A stretch of DNA of 64,000 nucleotides from Alphaproteobacteria bacterium (GTDB lineage Bacteria > Pseudomonadota > Alphaproteobacteria > SHVP01): positions 496,001 through 560,000 of the forward strand of contig JAVJOO010000005.1 in NCBI GenBank assembly GCA_040216735.1, given 5' to 3'. Every line of letters begins with the position of its first letter. Positions within the stretch are counted from its first letter, which is position 1. Below the pieces are notes generated by a model. It did not search any database, was not told the DNA's origin, and saw nothing but the letters and a program-made list of their open reading frames with translations. This document shows, in pieces, positions 34,974 to 43,464 of this stretch. Made by a program: the position numbers and the translations under genes.

Positions 34974-35456
34974 GTGGATCACGAGCGCTACGACGATAAC
35001 TATATCCGCGCGATCCTCCGCGAGACCAAAGTCATTGCCATGGTCGGCGCCAGCTCAAACTGGAACCGGCCGAGCTATTTCGCAATGAAGTATTTGCAGA
35101 GAAAGGGTTTCCGCGTCATTCCGGTGAACCCACGGGAAAGCGGCAAGGAGATTCTCGGTGAACCCGCTTACGCGACCCTTGCGGAAGTTCCCGAAAAGAT
35201 CGATATGGTCGATGTCTTCCGCAATTCCGAAGCTGCCGGACCGGTTGCCGAAGAGGCAATCGCCATTGGCGCCCAAGTTCTGTGGATGCAACTCGGCGTT
35301 CGCAACGACGTGGCGGCGGCCCGTGCCGAAGCGGCAGGCCTCAAGGTCGTCATGAATCGTTGCCCCAAGATCGAGTTCGGGCGGCTGTCGCGCGAGATCG
35401 GGACAATCGGCATCAACACGGGCGTGATTAGCAGCAAGCGCCGCAGCCAACTATAG
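34974..35456 (+). CDS. CoA-binding domain protein (YccU/CoA_binding_2 type)
   Basis: A 160-residue Rossmann-fold protein of the CoA_binding_2 family. Signatures are VIAMVGASSNWNRPSYFAM, LQRKGFRVIPVNP and GAQVLWMQLGVRND, followed by LKVVMNRCPKIEF. These stand-alone domains resemble the CoA-binding part of succinyl-CoA synthetase; their physiological role is not firmly known. The GTG start directly abuts the stop of the hydratase gene, and metY follows ten bases later, so all three are probably one transcript. Confidence 0.9.
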   Translation: MDHERYDDNYIRAILRETKVIAMVGASSNWNRPSYFAMKYLQRKGFRVIPVNPRESGKEILGEPAYATLAEVPEKIDMVDVFRNSEAAGPVAEEAIAIGAQVLWMQLGVRNDVAAARAEAAGLKVVMNRCPKIEFGRLSREIGTIGINTGVISSKRRSQL

Positions 35457-35466
35457 GAAACAAGCA

Positions 35467-36753
35467 ATGAGCGACACACCGACCTACGGCTTCGAGACCC
35501 TTGCGGTTCACGCCGGCGCCGCACCCGACCCGGTTACCGGATCCAGGGCGACGCCGATCCATCAGACGACATCGTTTGTCTTCGAAGACGTCGATCACGC
35601 CGCCTCGCTGTTCAACCTCCAAGCCTTCGGGAACATCTACACCCGTCTGACCAACCCGACCGTGGCCGTCCTCGAACAACGCCTTGCCGGTCTGGAAGGC
35701 GGACGCGGTGCGGTCGCAGCAGCTTCGGGCCATGCGGCCCAACTGATGGCGTTCCATGTGTTGATGGAGGCGGGCGATCATTTTGTTGCCGCTAAGCAGC
35801 TTTATGGCGGCTCGCTCACCCAGTTCGGCCAGTCATTCAAAAAATTCGGCTGGGAATCGACGACCGTAGATGCCACCGATGCGCAGAATTTCCGCGCCGC
35901 CCTTAAGCCAAACACCAAGGCGATCTTTATCGAGAACCTCGCCAACCCGGGTGGGGTCGTGGTCGACATCGAGGCCGTGGCGGCCATCGCCCAAGACGCC
36001 GGGATTCCCTTAATCGTCGACAACACCTTGGCCACGCCTTACTTGTGCCGGCCATTCGAATGGGGCGCTGACATCGTCATTCATTCTTTGACCAAGTTCC
36101 TTGGCGGCCACGGCAATTCGTTGGGCGGGATGATCGTCGAGTCCGGCAAGTTCGATTGGGCTCAGAACGACAAATACCCGAGCCTGACCGAACCCAACGC
36201 CTCCTACCATGGGCTTAAATTTTACGAAACGTTCGGCGACATGGCCTATTCGGTCGCGATCCGAGCCCAATCGCTGCGCGATCTCGGACCGGCGCTGAGC
36301 CCGATGAATGCGTTCTTAATCCTGACCGGAATCGAGACCCTTCCCTTGCGCATGGAACGTCACTGCGCCAATGCGCTCAAAGTCGCGGAGTATCTCGAAG
36401 CTCATAAGAAAGTGGATTGGGTTTCTTACGCCGGACTGAAATCGAGCCGCTTCTACGACCTTGGTAAAAAATACCTCCCCCGCGGGGCCGGGGCGGTGTT
36501 TACGTTCGGGATTAAGGGCGGCTTCGAATCCGGCGTGAAACTCGTCGAAGGTGTCGAGTTGATCTCGCACCTTGCCAATATAGGCGACACCCGCAGCTTG
36601 ATTATTCATCCGGCGTCGACGACGCACCGTCAGTTGGGCGAGGCCGAACTGATCGCTGCGGGGGCCGGACCGGACGTCGTCCGGTTGTCGATCGGCATCG
36701 AAAGCGTCGACGACGTGATCCGCGATCTAGATCAAGCGCTATCGCGGGTTTAA
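35467..36753 (+). CDS. metY: O-acetylhomoserine sulfhydrylase (aminocarboxypropyltransferase)
   Basis: A 428-residue Cys/Met-metabolism PLP enzyme. It makes homocysteine (or methionine with methanethiol) from O-acetylhomoserine. The PLP lysine is in VIHSLTKFLGGHGNSLGG. The start FETLAVHAGAAPDP, the IYTRLTNPTVAVLEQRL segment and a late SLIIHPASTTHRQL are typical. The length and HAGA start favour MetY over cystathionine gamma-synthase. AGGAAACAAGCA lies at the ribosome-site position. It is the third gene of a hydratase - CoA-binding - metY run, and it is convergent with cutA. Confidence 0.92.
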   Translation: MSDTPTYGFETLAVHAGAAPDPVTGSRATPIHQTTSFVFEDVDHAASLFNLQAFGNIYTRLTNPTVAVLEQRLAGLEGGRGAVAAASGHAAQLMAFHVLMEAGDHFVAAKQLYGGSLTQFGQSFKKFGWESTTVDATDAQNFRAALKPNTKAIFIENLANPGGVVVDIEAVAAIAQDAGIPLIVDNTLATPYLCRPFEWGADIVIHSLTKFLGGHGNSLGGMIVESGKFDWAQNDKYPSLTEPNASYHGLKFYETFGDMAYSVAIRAQSLRDLGPALSPMNAFLILTGIETLPLRMERHCANALKVAEYLEAHKKVDWVSYAGLKSSRFYDLGKKYLPRGAGAVFTFGIKGGFESGVKLVEGVELISHLANIGDTRSLIIHPASTTHRQLGEAELIAAGAGPDVVRLSIGIESVDDVIRDLDQALSRV

Positions 36754-36775
36754 TCGCCGATCGCAACGGCCCGGG

Positions 36776-37117
36776 TCATTGGCCGCGGCCATGGGCTCCT
36801 TGCGTAGTTTGCGCCGCGACCCAATCGAGGTAGTCCGGGTTTCCTCCGTCGATCGGGAGCGCAACGACGCAAGGGCAGTCGTAGGAATGCAACGCTCGGA
36901 CGCGCGCAGTCAATGGCGCGATCAGTTCCGCCCGGGACTTCAAGACGAGAATGGCCTCAGTGTCCTCTTGGACCACACCTTCCCAGCGGTAAATCGATGC
37001 GACCGCGTCGATCACATTGGCGCAGGCCGCTAACCTCTCGTCGACCAGGGCGCGCCCGATTGTCACCGCTTCCGCACGGTCCTTCGTCGTGACGTAGACG
37101 AAGCAGGCGTCGCTCAA
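36776..37117 (-). CDS. cutA: CutA1 family divalent-cation tolerance protein
   Basis: A 113-residue CutA1. The family motif FVYVTTKDRAEAVTIGRALV opens the protein, followed by CANVIDAVASIYRWEG and AEAILVLKSRAE-like residues (EAILVLKSRAELI). The usual HPYEVPEIIALPI is HSYDCPCVVALPI here, with two cysteines in place of family residues. CutA1 forms very stable trimers; a role in copper tolerance is traditional but not well established. Its start overlaps the stop of ctaA by four bases, so it is translated with heme A synthase, which is suggestive given the copper link. Confidence 0.93.
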   Translation of the reverse strand: MSDACFVYVTTKDRAEAVTIGRALVDERLAACANVIDAVASIYRWEGVVQEDTEAILVLKSRAELIAPLTARVRALHSYDCPCVVALPIDGGNPDYLDWVAAQTTQGAHGRGQ

Positions 37118-38163
37118 CGCCGCCCCCGCGTCGCGTGGAGCGCAAAGATTGCGACTGAAAACAAAACCATGCCGCCGGCTTGATGCGCCGCTGCGAGCGG
37201 GATGGGCACGACCAAGACGAGCGTCAGGATACCGAGCGCGGCTTGCGCGACCGCGACCAAGGCGAGCGCGGCGACGCGCCGAGACATCCGATCGTTGGTC
37301 TGCACGAGTCGGTTGAAGAACCAGATCGTCAGAACGACGGCTACAGTCGTAACACCAAGGACCCGGTGGGCGAATTGAATGGCGATCGTGTTCTCAAAAA
37401 AATTGATGGCCGGCGGCGATAGATCCAACAATCCCGCCGGTACCCACCGACCGTCCATGAGGGGGAAGGTGTTATAGGCGAACCCTGCATCGGTTCCGGC
37501 CACGAACCCGCCGGAAAGAATCACCAGAAAGACCCACGGAACCAACAAACGCAGAATGCCGCGGAGAGCCCCGCTGTCGGGCGCCACCGGCGCCGGCGCC
37601 AGGAGGGAAAGCGCCGTCCATAGCATGTAGCCGTAAATCAGGACGGCGAGGCCGAGATGGGCGGTTAGCCGGTATTGGCTGACGTCGGGCCGATCGACCA
37701 GGCCGCTCTGCACCATGAACCAACCCAATAATCCCTGCAGCCCGCCCAACACGAACAGGAGGACCATCCGCGGCACCATCGAGCGGTCGATCCGCCCGGT
37801 GAACGCGAAGAACAGAAACGGCACCAAAAAGGCCGCGCCAATGACACGACCAAGAAGCCGATGGGCGTATTCGTACCAAAAAATGTATTTGAACTCGGCC
37901 AACGTCATCCCGGCATTGACCTTCTGGTATTCCGGATAGGCGCGGTAGCTGTCGAACATCGCCTTCCACGTCGCATCGTCGAGCGGCGGCAAAATGCCCG
38001 AAAGGGGCCGCCAGTCGACGATCGACAGCCCCGAATCGGTCAGGCGCGTCACGCCACCCAGAACGACGGTCGCGAAGATCAAACTGCAGACACCGATGAG
38101 CCACCACCCGACTGGTGCGGCAGATCGGCTCATGCTGGGGGACTTCCCCGGATAGAGGGCCAT
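37114..38163 (-). CDS. ctaA: Heme A synthase (Cox15/CtaA)
   Basis: A 349-residue membrane enzyme that oxidises the heme O methyl group to the formyl of heme A for aa3-type cytochrome oxidase. About eight hydrophobic helices are visible. The heme-ligand histidines lie in IFWYEYAHRLLGRVIG and in the second half in AIQFAHRVLGVTTV and AAAHQAGGMVL. GGVTRLTDSGLSIVDW near the start is a strong signature. It is the type found in Alphaproteobacteria and mitochondria. The ATG at 38163 was chosen because the conserved part starts there; a longer in-frame extension is basic and unconserved. No cox structural genes are nearby. The 235-base gap to the FecR-domain gene shows nothing I can name beyond short GC hairpins. 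Confidence 0.94.
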   Translation of the reverse strand: MALYPGKSPSMSRSAAPVGWWLIGVCSLIFATVVLGGVTRLTDSGLSIVDWRPLSGILPPLDDATWKAMFDSYRAYPEYQKVNAGMTLAEFKYIFWYEYAHRLLGRVIGAAFLVPFLFFAFTGRIDRSMVPRMVLLFVLGGLQGLLGWFMVQSGLVDRPDVSQYRLTAHLGLAVLIYGYMLWTALSLLAPAPVAPDSGALRGILRLLVPWVFLVILSGGFVAGTDAGFAYNTFPLMDGRWVPAGLLDLSPPAINFFENTIAIQFAHRVLGVTTVAVVLTIWFFNRLVQTNDRMSRRVAALALVAVAQAALGILTLVLVVPIPLAAAHQAGGMVLFSVAIFALHATRGRR

Positions 38164-38398
38164 AGTTTGGGTCACGGGCCGAAACGTATCAGGGATTTGT
38201 ACCGTCGTGCAGCACTCGAATGATGCAAATCGACGCAGTCGCGACCGATGTCGTTCGTACAACCGCAAGGCAAGATAGCCGAGAATATGTTGTGGAAATC
38301 GTCAAGGACCGACACCAGGTTTGCCGGCTCATGCCGCGTCTAGGTTGCGCGAGCGTCAAGCAACGCCGTGACCGCCGTGGGGCGGCCCTTCGGTGCGG

Positions 38399-41206
38399 CT
38401 ATTTTTTTGCCGCGAAAATGCCGACGGCGCTATACCCGCCGCCATCGACCTTGAACTGGCCGCCCATTTCAGCGGCGACATCGCCGCCGCCCGACATGAA
38501 CGAACCGTTGTAACTCCCCGAGCGCCCGGCACCAGCGATGGAGCCGACGAACTTGTGCCGCGCGCCGGTCGACGTGACCGCCAGACCGGTACCGGCGTAG
38601 TTCGCCCCGTCGAAGTTCGAAATGTTGAAAGCGCTCGACCCCGGACTGTCGAAATTCACCGTCGCCGACAAACCGCCGATCGCTTGGTAGACCTGGGTCC
38701 CATTGAAGACGGTGCCAATCGCGTGTCCGGTGTAGGTCGCGGTCCCCTGCAGCGCATTGATCGCAGCAATACCCGCGATTTCGCCGGCCACGTAATTCGC
38801 CATATGGATGATTTCGGACGACGAGCCGGTGTTGGAAATGCGCCCGCCCCAGAAACCCCAATTAAGGTATTTGCAGGCGCAAACGGACACGCCGCTTGGG
38901 GCAAACCCACTCCCGAAGTCGCTCGCCTCGGAGACACTAACAAACGCGACACTGGACATGTTCTGCGGCGACGAATTGATCGTCACGCTGCCGCCACCAT
39001 CCTGGTCGCCCGCCGCAATGTTATTGTCGTCGATAAAGATGCTGTCACCGGTCGAGGTAGTGTTGTCCCCAAATGCCGTCGTGTCTTTGTCGCCGAAGAC
39101 AACTTGGAAGTTCGGCCCACTGCCGAACGCATTGGTAAATTTGAAAGTTCCGCGAACTTTGTTTGCGGCTGCGTTGGTCTTTATTTCAACGTCGGCACTA
39201 TCGCCGTTCAACCCAATCAGCATGGTTGTCGTCGATAGAGCGCCGGCGACTTCGGTTTGATAGGCGCCGCCGAGGTAGCCACCCATCGTGCGCGTGGTGC
39301 GAGTGCCCAGCGTCGAGGTGGCGGGAACGGCCACGACCGTCGGAAAGAAGTGCGTCGTCTGCGGCGACCCGCCTGGTTGGAACCGGTCCGTACCGTTATT
39401 GGCGACGAGCCCATCGTTGGTATCGACCTTCGCGCTTTCCAGAACGAAATAGGACCCATTAGTGCCGAAGAAATCGTTGCCCAGGGAATCGTCAGCCGAG
39501 GATAGGTCCGAATCCGTCAGTGTCGGCAACGTCGACAAGTTTTGGCGCGCCGAAGCAATCGCACCGCCGCGGATAAATGGACGGCCCTGGGAATCCAGCA
39601 GAACCGCCCCGCCGCCAAACGAGATCGCGGACTTTTGATTAACGCCCTGACCGGTGATCGAAATCGTCTGGAAGCCGAAGGATCGTTGCGCGGTGCTCGA
39701 CCCCGATACATCCCAGTAGATCGCCGCGTCGGCGGCGCTTTCGGCCTGCGGCACGGTAAGGCCGGCAACGTCGATGGCCCGCATGAACGGGATCGAGGAC
39801 GCGAGGCCGAAATCGTTCTGAAGCGCATAATATGATACGCCCGATGTCGGAATCGAACCGCTCGGCTTGCCCGCGAACCCAACAATCCGCGTCGCGGAGT
39901 CGGCAGATTCAACCCCTTCAAGAAACAGGAACTGAAAGTCTGACGACAGGAAAACATCGCCCGAGAAGGTTCCGTTCGGCGACGCGGTCGATCCCGACGC
40001 GGCAAACGACGACACACCGGAAGCGTTCAAGGGGAACTTGAAGGCGTTCGAGCCAAGTGTCGCTGTGAAAGAGCCCGAGGAAAGCGTCGCGCCGGAAAAC
40101 GCGACGTTGTTCGAAGATACCGCGTCGTTCGTGCCCACCACGCGCGACAACGAGCGCTTGATACGACCTGACAGATTGGTGGCGGTTGGCGACAGGTTCT
40201 GTTGCAACGCGTTGTTCTGTTGCGCTTGATTGGCCGTGTTCGTCGCCCCCGTCGCGCCCGCGCCAGCCCCTGGCGGTGGCGGCGGCGGTGGGGCGCGCGG
40301 CACCGGGGCGGCGATCGCGCGCGGCGGTTGCCGCGACCCCCGCTCGCCGAGGCTTGTCTGGGCAACGTCTTGGTCGGTTGGCACCTGACGCCCGCCGCCC
40401 TGGCCAGCCTGTCCATCGCCGCCTTGCTGACCACCTTCCTGCTGGCCGCCGCCTTGCTGACCGCCTTCCTGCTGGCCGCCTTGTTGCTGATTGCCTTGCT
40501 GCTGGCCCCCTTGACCCGGTGGTCCACCGCCGGGGCCCTCACCTTCGCTGGCCGACGGCTCGTTGCTGCGTTCGAGCGCACTCAGCGCGGCATTGAGTTG
40601 CGCGGGCGCGGCAGGTGCGGGCGGCGTCGGCGATTCTTCCGACGAAGCTGCCGTGATTGCAAAACCCGGCCGGGTCGCCGTTTGGGTAACGCCCCCGGCC
40701 GCAACGGTCATTTGGTCACCAAACAAAAATGTCGCCTGGGTCGCCCCGCCGGGCTGAACGTTGACTAGAGCGATCCCGCCCCGAATCCCGATGACCGCGG
40801 TCGGGGTCGTGAGCGTGACGGGCGTATTTTTGCTGATTTTGCCGCCGACAAAGCGGAACACGCCTTTGGTCGCCGTCAGCGCCAGGCGGCCAGTACCGGT
40901 CGCCGGATCGAACACGAACTCGTCGAGAACGACATCCGAGTTCGGCCCTACGGTAAAAGCGCTTTCGTCGATAAAGAGCATTTGCGCCTGACCGCCCGCG
41001 GTCGTCGCAATCCGTTCGTTTGCGAACACATTTACGCCGACCTCAAGCACGCGCGGCGCCGACTGTGGCGGCGTGCCGGTGGCGTTGGGGTTCAGCGCGG
41101 CCGTGACCCCGATCTCGGGTCCACCGGCGGACTGGGCAAAGGCCCCGACCGGAACGGTCAGCGCGACGAGAACAGCAGCCAAGCGAAAAAACATCTGAAA
41201 ACCCAC
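38399..41206 (-). CDS. Large exported FecR-domain protein with Gln/Gly repeat linker and TbpB-like C-terminus
   Basis: A 935-residue protein with GTG start (AGGAG upstream) and a signal peptide (MFFRLAAVLVALTVPVGAFA). A FecR-type domain spans about residues 45-185 (RIATTAGGQAQMLFIDESAF, then TPTAVIGIRGGIALV). Next comes a Gln/Gly-rich stretch with ten-residue repeats, an Ala/Pro linker, and a very long Ser/Gly/Thr/Asn-rich beta region. The last 40 residues (MGGQFKVDGGGYSAVGIFAAKK region) resemble the closing strand of TbpB-type barrels. It is neither lipoprotein nor membrane protein. It is divergent from the type II secretion genes at 41351, so it is a candidate substrate of that system. Function unknown; adhesion or surface binding is possible. 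Confidence 0.78.
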   Translation of the reverse strand: MGFQMFFRLAAVLVALTVPVGAFAQSAGGPEIGVTAALNPNATGTPPQSAPRVLEVGVNVFANERIATTAGGQAQMLFIDESAFTVGPNSDVVLDEFVFDPATGTGRLALTATKGVFRFVGGKISKNTPVTLTTPTAVIGIRGGIALVNVQPGGATQATFLFGDQMTVAAGGVTQTATRPGFAITAASSEESPTPPAPAAPAQLNAALSALERSNEPSASEGEGPGGGPPGQGGQQQGNQQQGGQQEGGQQGGGQQEGGQQGGDGQAGQGGGRQVPTDQDVAQTSLGERGSRQPPRAIAAPVPRAPPPPPPPGAGAGATGATNTANQAQQNNALQQNLSPTATNLSGRIKRSLSRVVGTNDAVSSNNVAFSGATLSSGSFTATLGSNAFKFPLNASGVSSFAASGSTASPNGTFSGDVFLSSDFQFLFLEGVESADSATRIVGFAGKPSGSIPTSGVSYYALQNDFGLASSIPFMRAIDVAGLTVPQAESAADAAIYWDVSGSSTAQRSFGFQTISITGQGVNQKSAISFGGGAVLLDSQGRPFIRGGAIASARQNLSTLPTLTDSDLSSADDSLGNDFFGTNGSYFVLESAKVDTNDGLVANNGTDRFQPGGSPQTTHFFPTVVAVPATSTLGTRTTRTMGGYLGGAYQTEVAGALSTTTMLIGLNGDSADVEIKTNAAANKVRGTFKFTNAFGSGPNFQVVFGDKDTTAFGDNTTSTGDSIFIDDNNIAAGDQDGGGSVTINSSPQNMSSVAFVSVSEASDFGSGFAPSGVSVCACKYLNWGFWGGRISNTGSSSEIIHMANYVAGEIAGIAAINALQGTATYTGHAIGTVFNGTQVYQAIGGLSATVNFDSPGSSAFNISNFDGANYAGTGLAVTSTGARHKFVGSIAGAGRSGSYNGSFMSGGGDVAAEMGGQFKVDGGGYSAVGIFAAKK
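40421..40510. repeat. Three tandem 30-bp repeats inside the FecR-domain gene
   Basis: Units at 40421-40450, 40451-40480 and 40481-40510. The first two differ at a single base; the third is more diverged. Each codes for ten residues of the GQQEGGQQGG type on the minus strand. The unit length is a multiple of three, so copy-number change would lengthen or shorten the linker without a frameshift. Confidence 0.85.
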
Positions 41207-41350
41207 AATTACTCCTGGGGCATCCTACTGAAAACCGGGCGTAAAATGCTTCCTAACAACATTACACGCGAGAACGGCCGGGGGATGCAAATCGGCAATC
41301 CGCGTGGCCCCCCTCGCATGGGCACCCTATACTCCCGGCCGGAGCCGTAC

Positions 41351-42388
41351 ATGACGACAATTCGCCTCATTTCCTCGTTTCTTGATTGGTGGGGGACCGA
41401 ACTTTCGGGCCTCCTACCGGCTGGCTTGCGGCGCGCCGTAGGTCTGGAGCGGCGCCCCCTCGTCGTACGGCTAGAGGGACGCACCGTCGAGGCCCACCTC
41501 GGCGGCATCGACGCTGGCACCATCGTCGCCGCAACCGAGGTGACCCCGGAAGACTGGGGAGACCTGGGCGCGAACTTCGCGCGCGCCCTTCGCGGTCTCG
41601 ACCCGGTGACGGTCGACACGACACTGCGAATCGGTGCGACGCAGGTTGTGCGGCGCCACTTGCGGCTCCCGCCAACGCCGGACCGGGACTTGCCCGGCCT
41701 GTTGTCGTTTGAGATCGAACGCCACACGCCGTTCAAACCCGAAGAGGTGTATTTCACATTCTCTCGCCACGGCGGCGATGTCGATGCAACCAGCGTTTCG
41801 ATCAACGTCGCGCCCCGCCGGGTCGTCGATCCGCTGATCGACAGTTTAACGCGTATTGGATTTGCCCCCGCGCGGGTCGTGTTGGGCGACGACGACCGCC
41901 GCGCCGTCGGCGGGATCGGCGCACACCGGCGGCGCGGCAGGCTTTCGGTCGTGGGTGGCACCCTCGCCATTCTTCTCGTTGCGGCGATCGTGTCTCCCCT
42001 GCTTCGACTTGAGAGTATTGCCGGCGATCTGGCGACCGCCATCGGCGCGACCAAGGCCGGCAACGAAACGCGCAACGATGCGGCAGTCAAGGGTGTCGCC
42101 GCGGCTCGTTTTCTTGACAATTATGCGCGCGAACATCCGTCGTCGCTCGCCGTCCTCAACGAACTCGCCGTGCGGCTGCCGGACGGCACGTGGCTCGTGC
42201 AGTTCAACCAATCCGGCCGCGCGGTCACCCTGGAAGGGCAAGCGGAATCGAGCGCCGACCTCGTGCCGAGGCTTGAGGAGTCGCCGCTCTTTACGAAGGT
42301 CGACTACGACGCGCCGGTGACCAAGGAAGGTACGGGTCGCGGCGAGCGTTTCGCTTTTTCGCTTGAGATCGCCGAGGACGCTCCGTGA
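41351..42388 (+). CDS. gspL: Type II secretion inner-membrane protein GspL (PilM/PilN-like)
   Basis: A 345-residue bitopic protein. The cytoplasmic part (about residues 1-197) contains LSFEIERHTPFKPEEVYFTF, a PilM/GspL signature. One membrane helix follows at about 198-217 (LSVVGGTLAILLVAAIVSPL), then a periplasmic PilN-like domain with LNELAVRLPDGTWLVQFNQS. GspL recruits the ATPase GspE to the membrane. The cytoplasmic domain is shorter than in classical GspL and I do not see clear nucleotide-binding motifs. The ATG at 41351 was chosen for homology; one at 41318 would add 11 residues. The stop overlaps the next start. The 144-base region before it is shared with the divergent FecR-domain gene. 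Confidence 0.85.
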   Translation: MTTIRLISSFLDWWGTELSGLLPAGLRRAVGLERRPLVVRLEGRTVEAHLGGIDAGTIVAATEVTPEDWGDLGANFARALRGLDPVTVDTTLRIGATQVVRRHLRLPPTPDRDLPGLLSFEIERHTPFKPEEVYFTFSRHGGDVDATSVSINVAPRRVVDPLIDSLTRIGFAPARVVLGDDDRRAVGGIGAHRRRGRLSVVGGTLAILLVAAIVSPLLRLESIAGDLATAIGATKAGNETRNDAAVKGVAAARFLDNYAREHPSSLAVLNELAVRLPDGTWLVQFNQSGRAVTLEGQAESSADLVPRLEESPLFTKVDYDAPVTKEGTGRGERFAFSLEIAEDAP

Positions 42389-42933
42389 AACCCGGCTCTC
42401 CTGCCTCTCGGATTGCGGCCCTGGCACTCCTCATTGCGGCGCTGGCAATAGCCTACGTGGTCGCGGGCTGGCCCGTGCAGCGTGGCTATGAGCGGACACT
42501 GAGCGCAATCGGCGACCGACGCGTCGCGCTTGAGCGCCTCGCCGGTTCGAATGCGCGCGACAGCGCTGTGGCTACAGCGCTGCAAAACCGCCCGGATTCC
42601 GGTCTGTTGGTGGAAGCCACCACCGACGGCAGCGCGGCGGCGCTGTTGCAGACCCACCTCCAACGGTTGATCGAAGACCAAGCGGCACAGCTCGTGAGTA
42701 TCGAGGCACTGGAAGGCGAAACCCAGGGGGCATACCGCGCGGTCCGCGTTCGCGCCCAGTTCGCCATCGGCCACGACGGTCTGGGGCACGTCCTCCACGC
42801 CCTCGAGGAAGGAAGGCCGGTGGTGTTCTTGGACAATCTCAGCGTCAACGCCCGTTCTGCCCGCGCGTTCGGGGTTGAGCGACCGTTGGATGTCCAGGTC
42901 GAGTTGACCTCCTTCCGCGCGCTCGAGAACTAA
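42385..42933 (+). CDS. gspM: Type II secretion protein GspM-like
   Basis: A 182-residue single-pass membrane protein. The membrane helix is at about residues 9-27 (RIAALALLIAALAIAYVVAG). A periplasmic domain with an N-terminal coiled-coil-like stretch (IGDRRVALERLAG) and a ferredoxin-like fold of the T2SSM_b type follows (YRAVRVRAQFAIGHDGLGHVL, VFLDNLSVNARSA). It partners GspL in the inner-membrane platform. The GTG start overlaps the gspL stop by four bases (GTGA). Identification rests as much on its position between gspL and gspD as on its sequence. Confidence 0.82.
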   Translation: MKPGSPASRIAALALLIAALAIAYVVAGWPVQRGYERTLSAIGDRRVALERLAGSNARDSAVATALQNRPDSGLLVEATTDGSAAALLQTHLQRLIEDQAAQLVSIEALEGETQGAYRAVRVRAQFAIGHDGLGHVLHALEEGRPVVFLDNLSVNARSARAFGVERPLDVQVELTSFRALEN

Positions 42934-42943
42934 GGAGCTAATC

Positions 42944-43396
42944 GTGCCACGCCTCCTCTTTAGCCTCCTCGCCGCCGCGCTTTTTGCGATCGCGACCGGG
43001 GTATGGGCCATCCCCGCGGACGACCTGGGTCCAGCCGCGCGCGACGATACCGAGATTCGCGTGGTGCCCCCTATCCGCCCCTTGTTGGCACCGCGTCCGA
43101 TCGAGAACTTCGCCGCGCTCGCCGAACGGCCGCCGTTCAGCGCCTCTCGGCGTGCCCCAAACGCCGAACCAGGGCGTGACCCCAACTTGATCCTCGGTCG
43201 CTATCGGCTCGCCGGTGTTATCGTCGCGCCGGCGGCCCGGTCTGTGATTTTGAGCGCACCCGACGGTCGTGCGCTTACCCTCGCCGAGGGTGAGACGGTC
43301 GATGGGTGGATCGTCGATGAAATCTCGCCTGAACAGGTCGTTTTCAAGGCCGGCGGGCGACGTCAGGTTTTCGACGTTTCGCCGACCGGTCGCTAG
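42944..43396 (+). CDS. Small GspC-like type II secretion protein
   Basis: A 150-residue protein with an N-terminal hydrophobic segment (LLFSLLAAALFAIATGVWA) that could be a signal anchor or signal peptide. It ends with a domain resembling the homology region of GspC (LGRYRLAGVIVAPAARSVIL, then RALTLAEGETVDGWIVDEI). GspC links the inner platform to the secretin GspD. There is no PDZ or coiled-coil C-terminus, so it is shorter than classical GspC. The GTG start has AAGGAGC upstream. The order gspL-gspM-this-gspD supports the assignment. Confidence 0.7.
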   Translation: MPRLLFSLLAAALFAIATGVWAIPADDLGPAARDDTEIRVVPPIRPLLAPRPIENFAALAERPPFSASRRAPNAEPGRDPNLILGRYRLAGVIVAPAARSVILSAPDGRALTLAEGETVDGWIVDEISPEQVVFKAGGRRQVFDVSPTGR

Positions 43397-43464
43397 AAAC
43401 CGCCGGCATTGATTCGTTATGAACCGCTTCGTAGGGTACGACGTGTTTGAGGGAGGACTGGGAC

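Noticed and set aside
40202-40768. A plus-strand frame encoding a strongly hydrophobic leucine/alanine-rich protein
   Set aside because: It is the complement of the Gln/Gly repeat region of the FecR-domain gene; repeats of CAG/GGC type read as Leu/Ala on the other strand.
40982-41350. A longer GspL starting near 40982
   Set aside because: The extension overlaps the start of the divergent FecR-domain gene and its signal peptide, and it has no GspL-like sequence.
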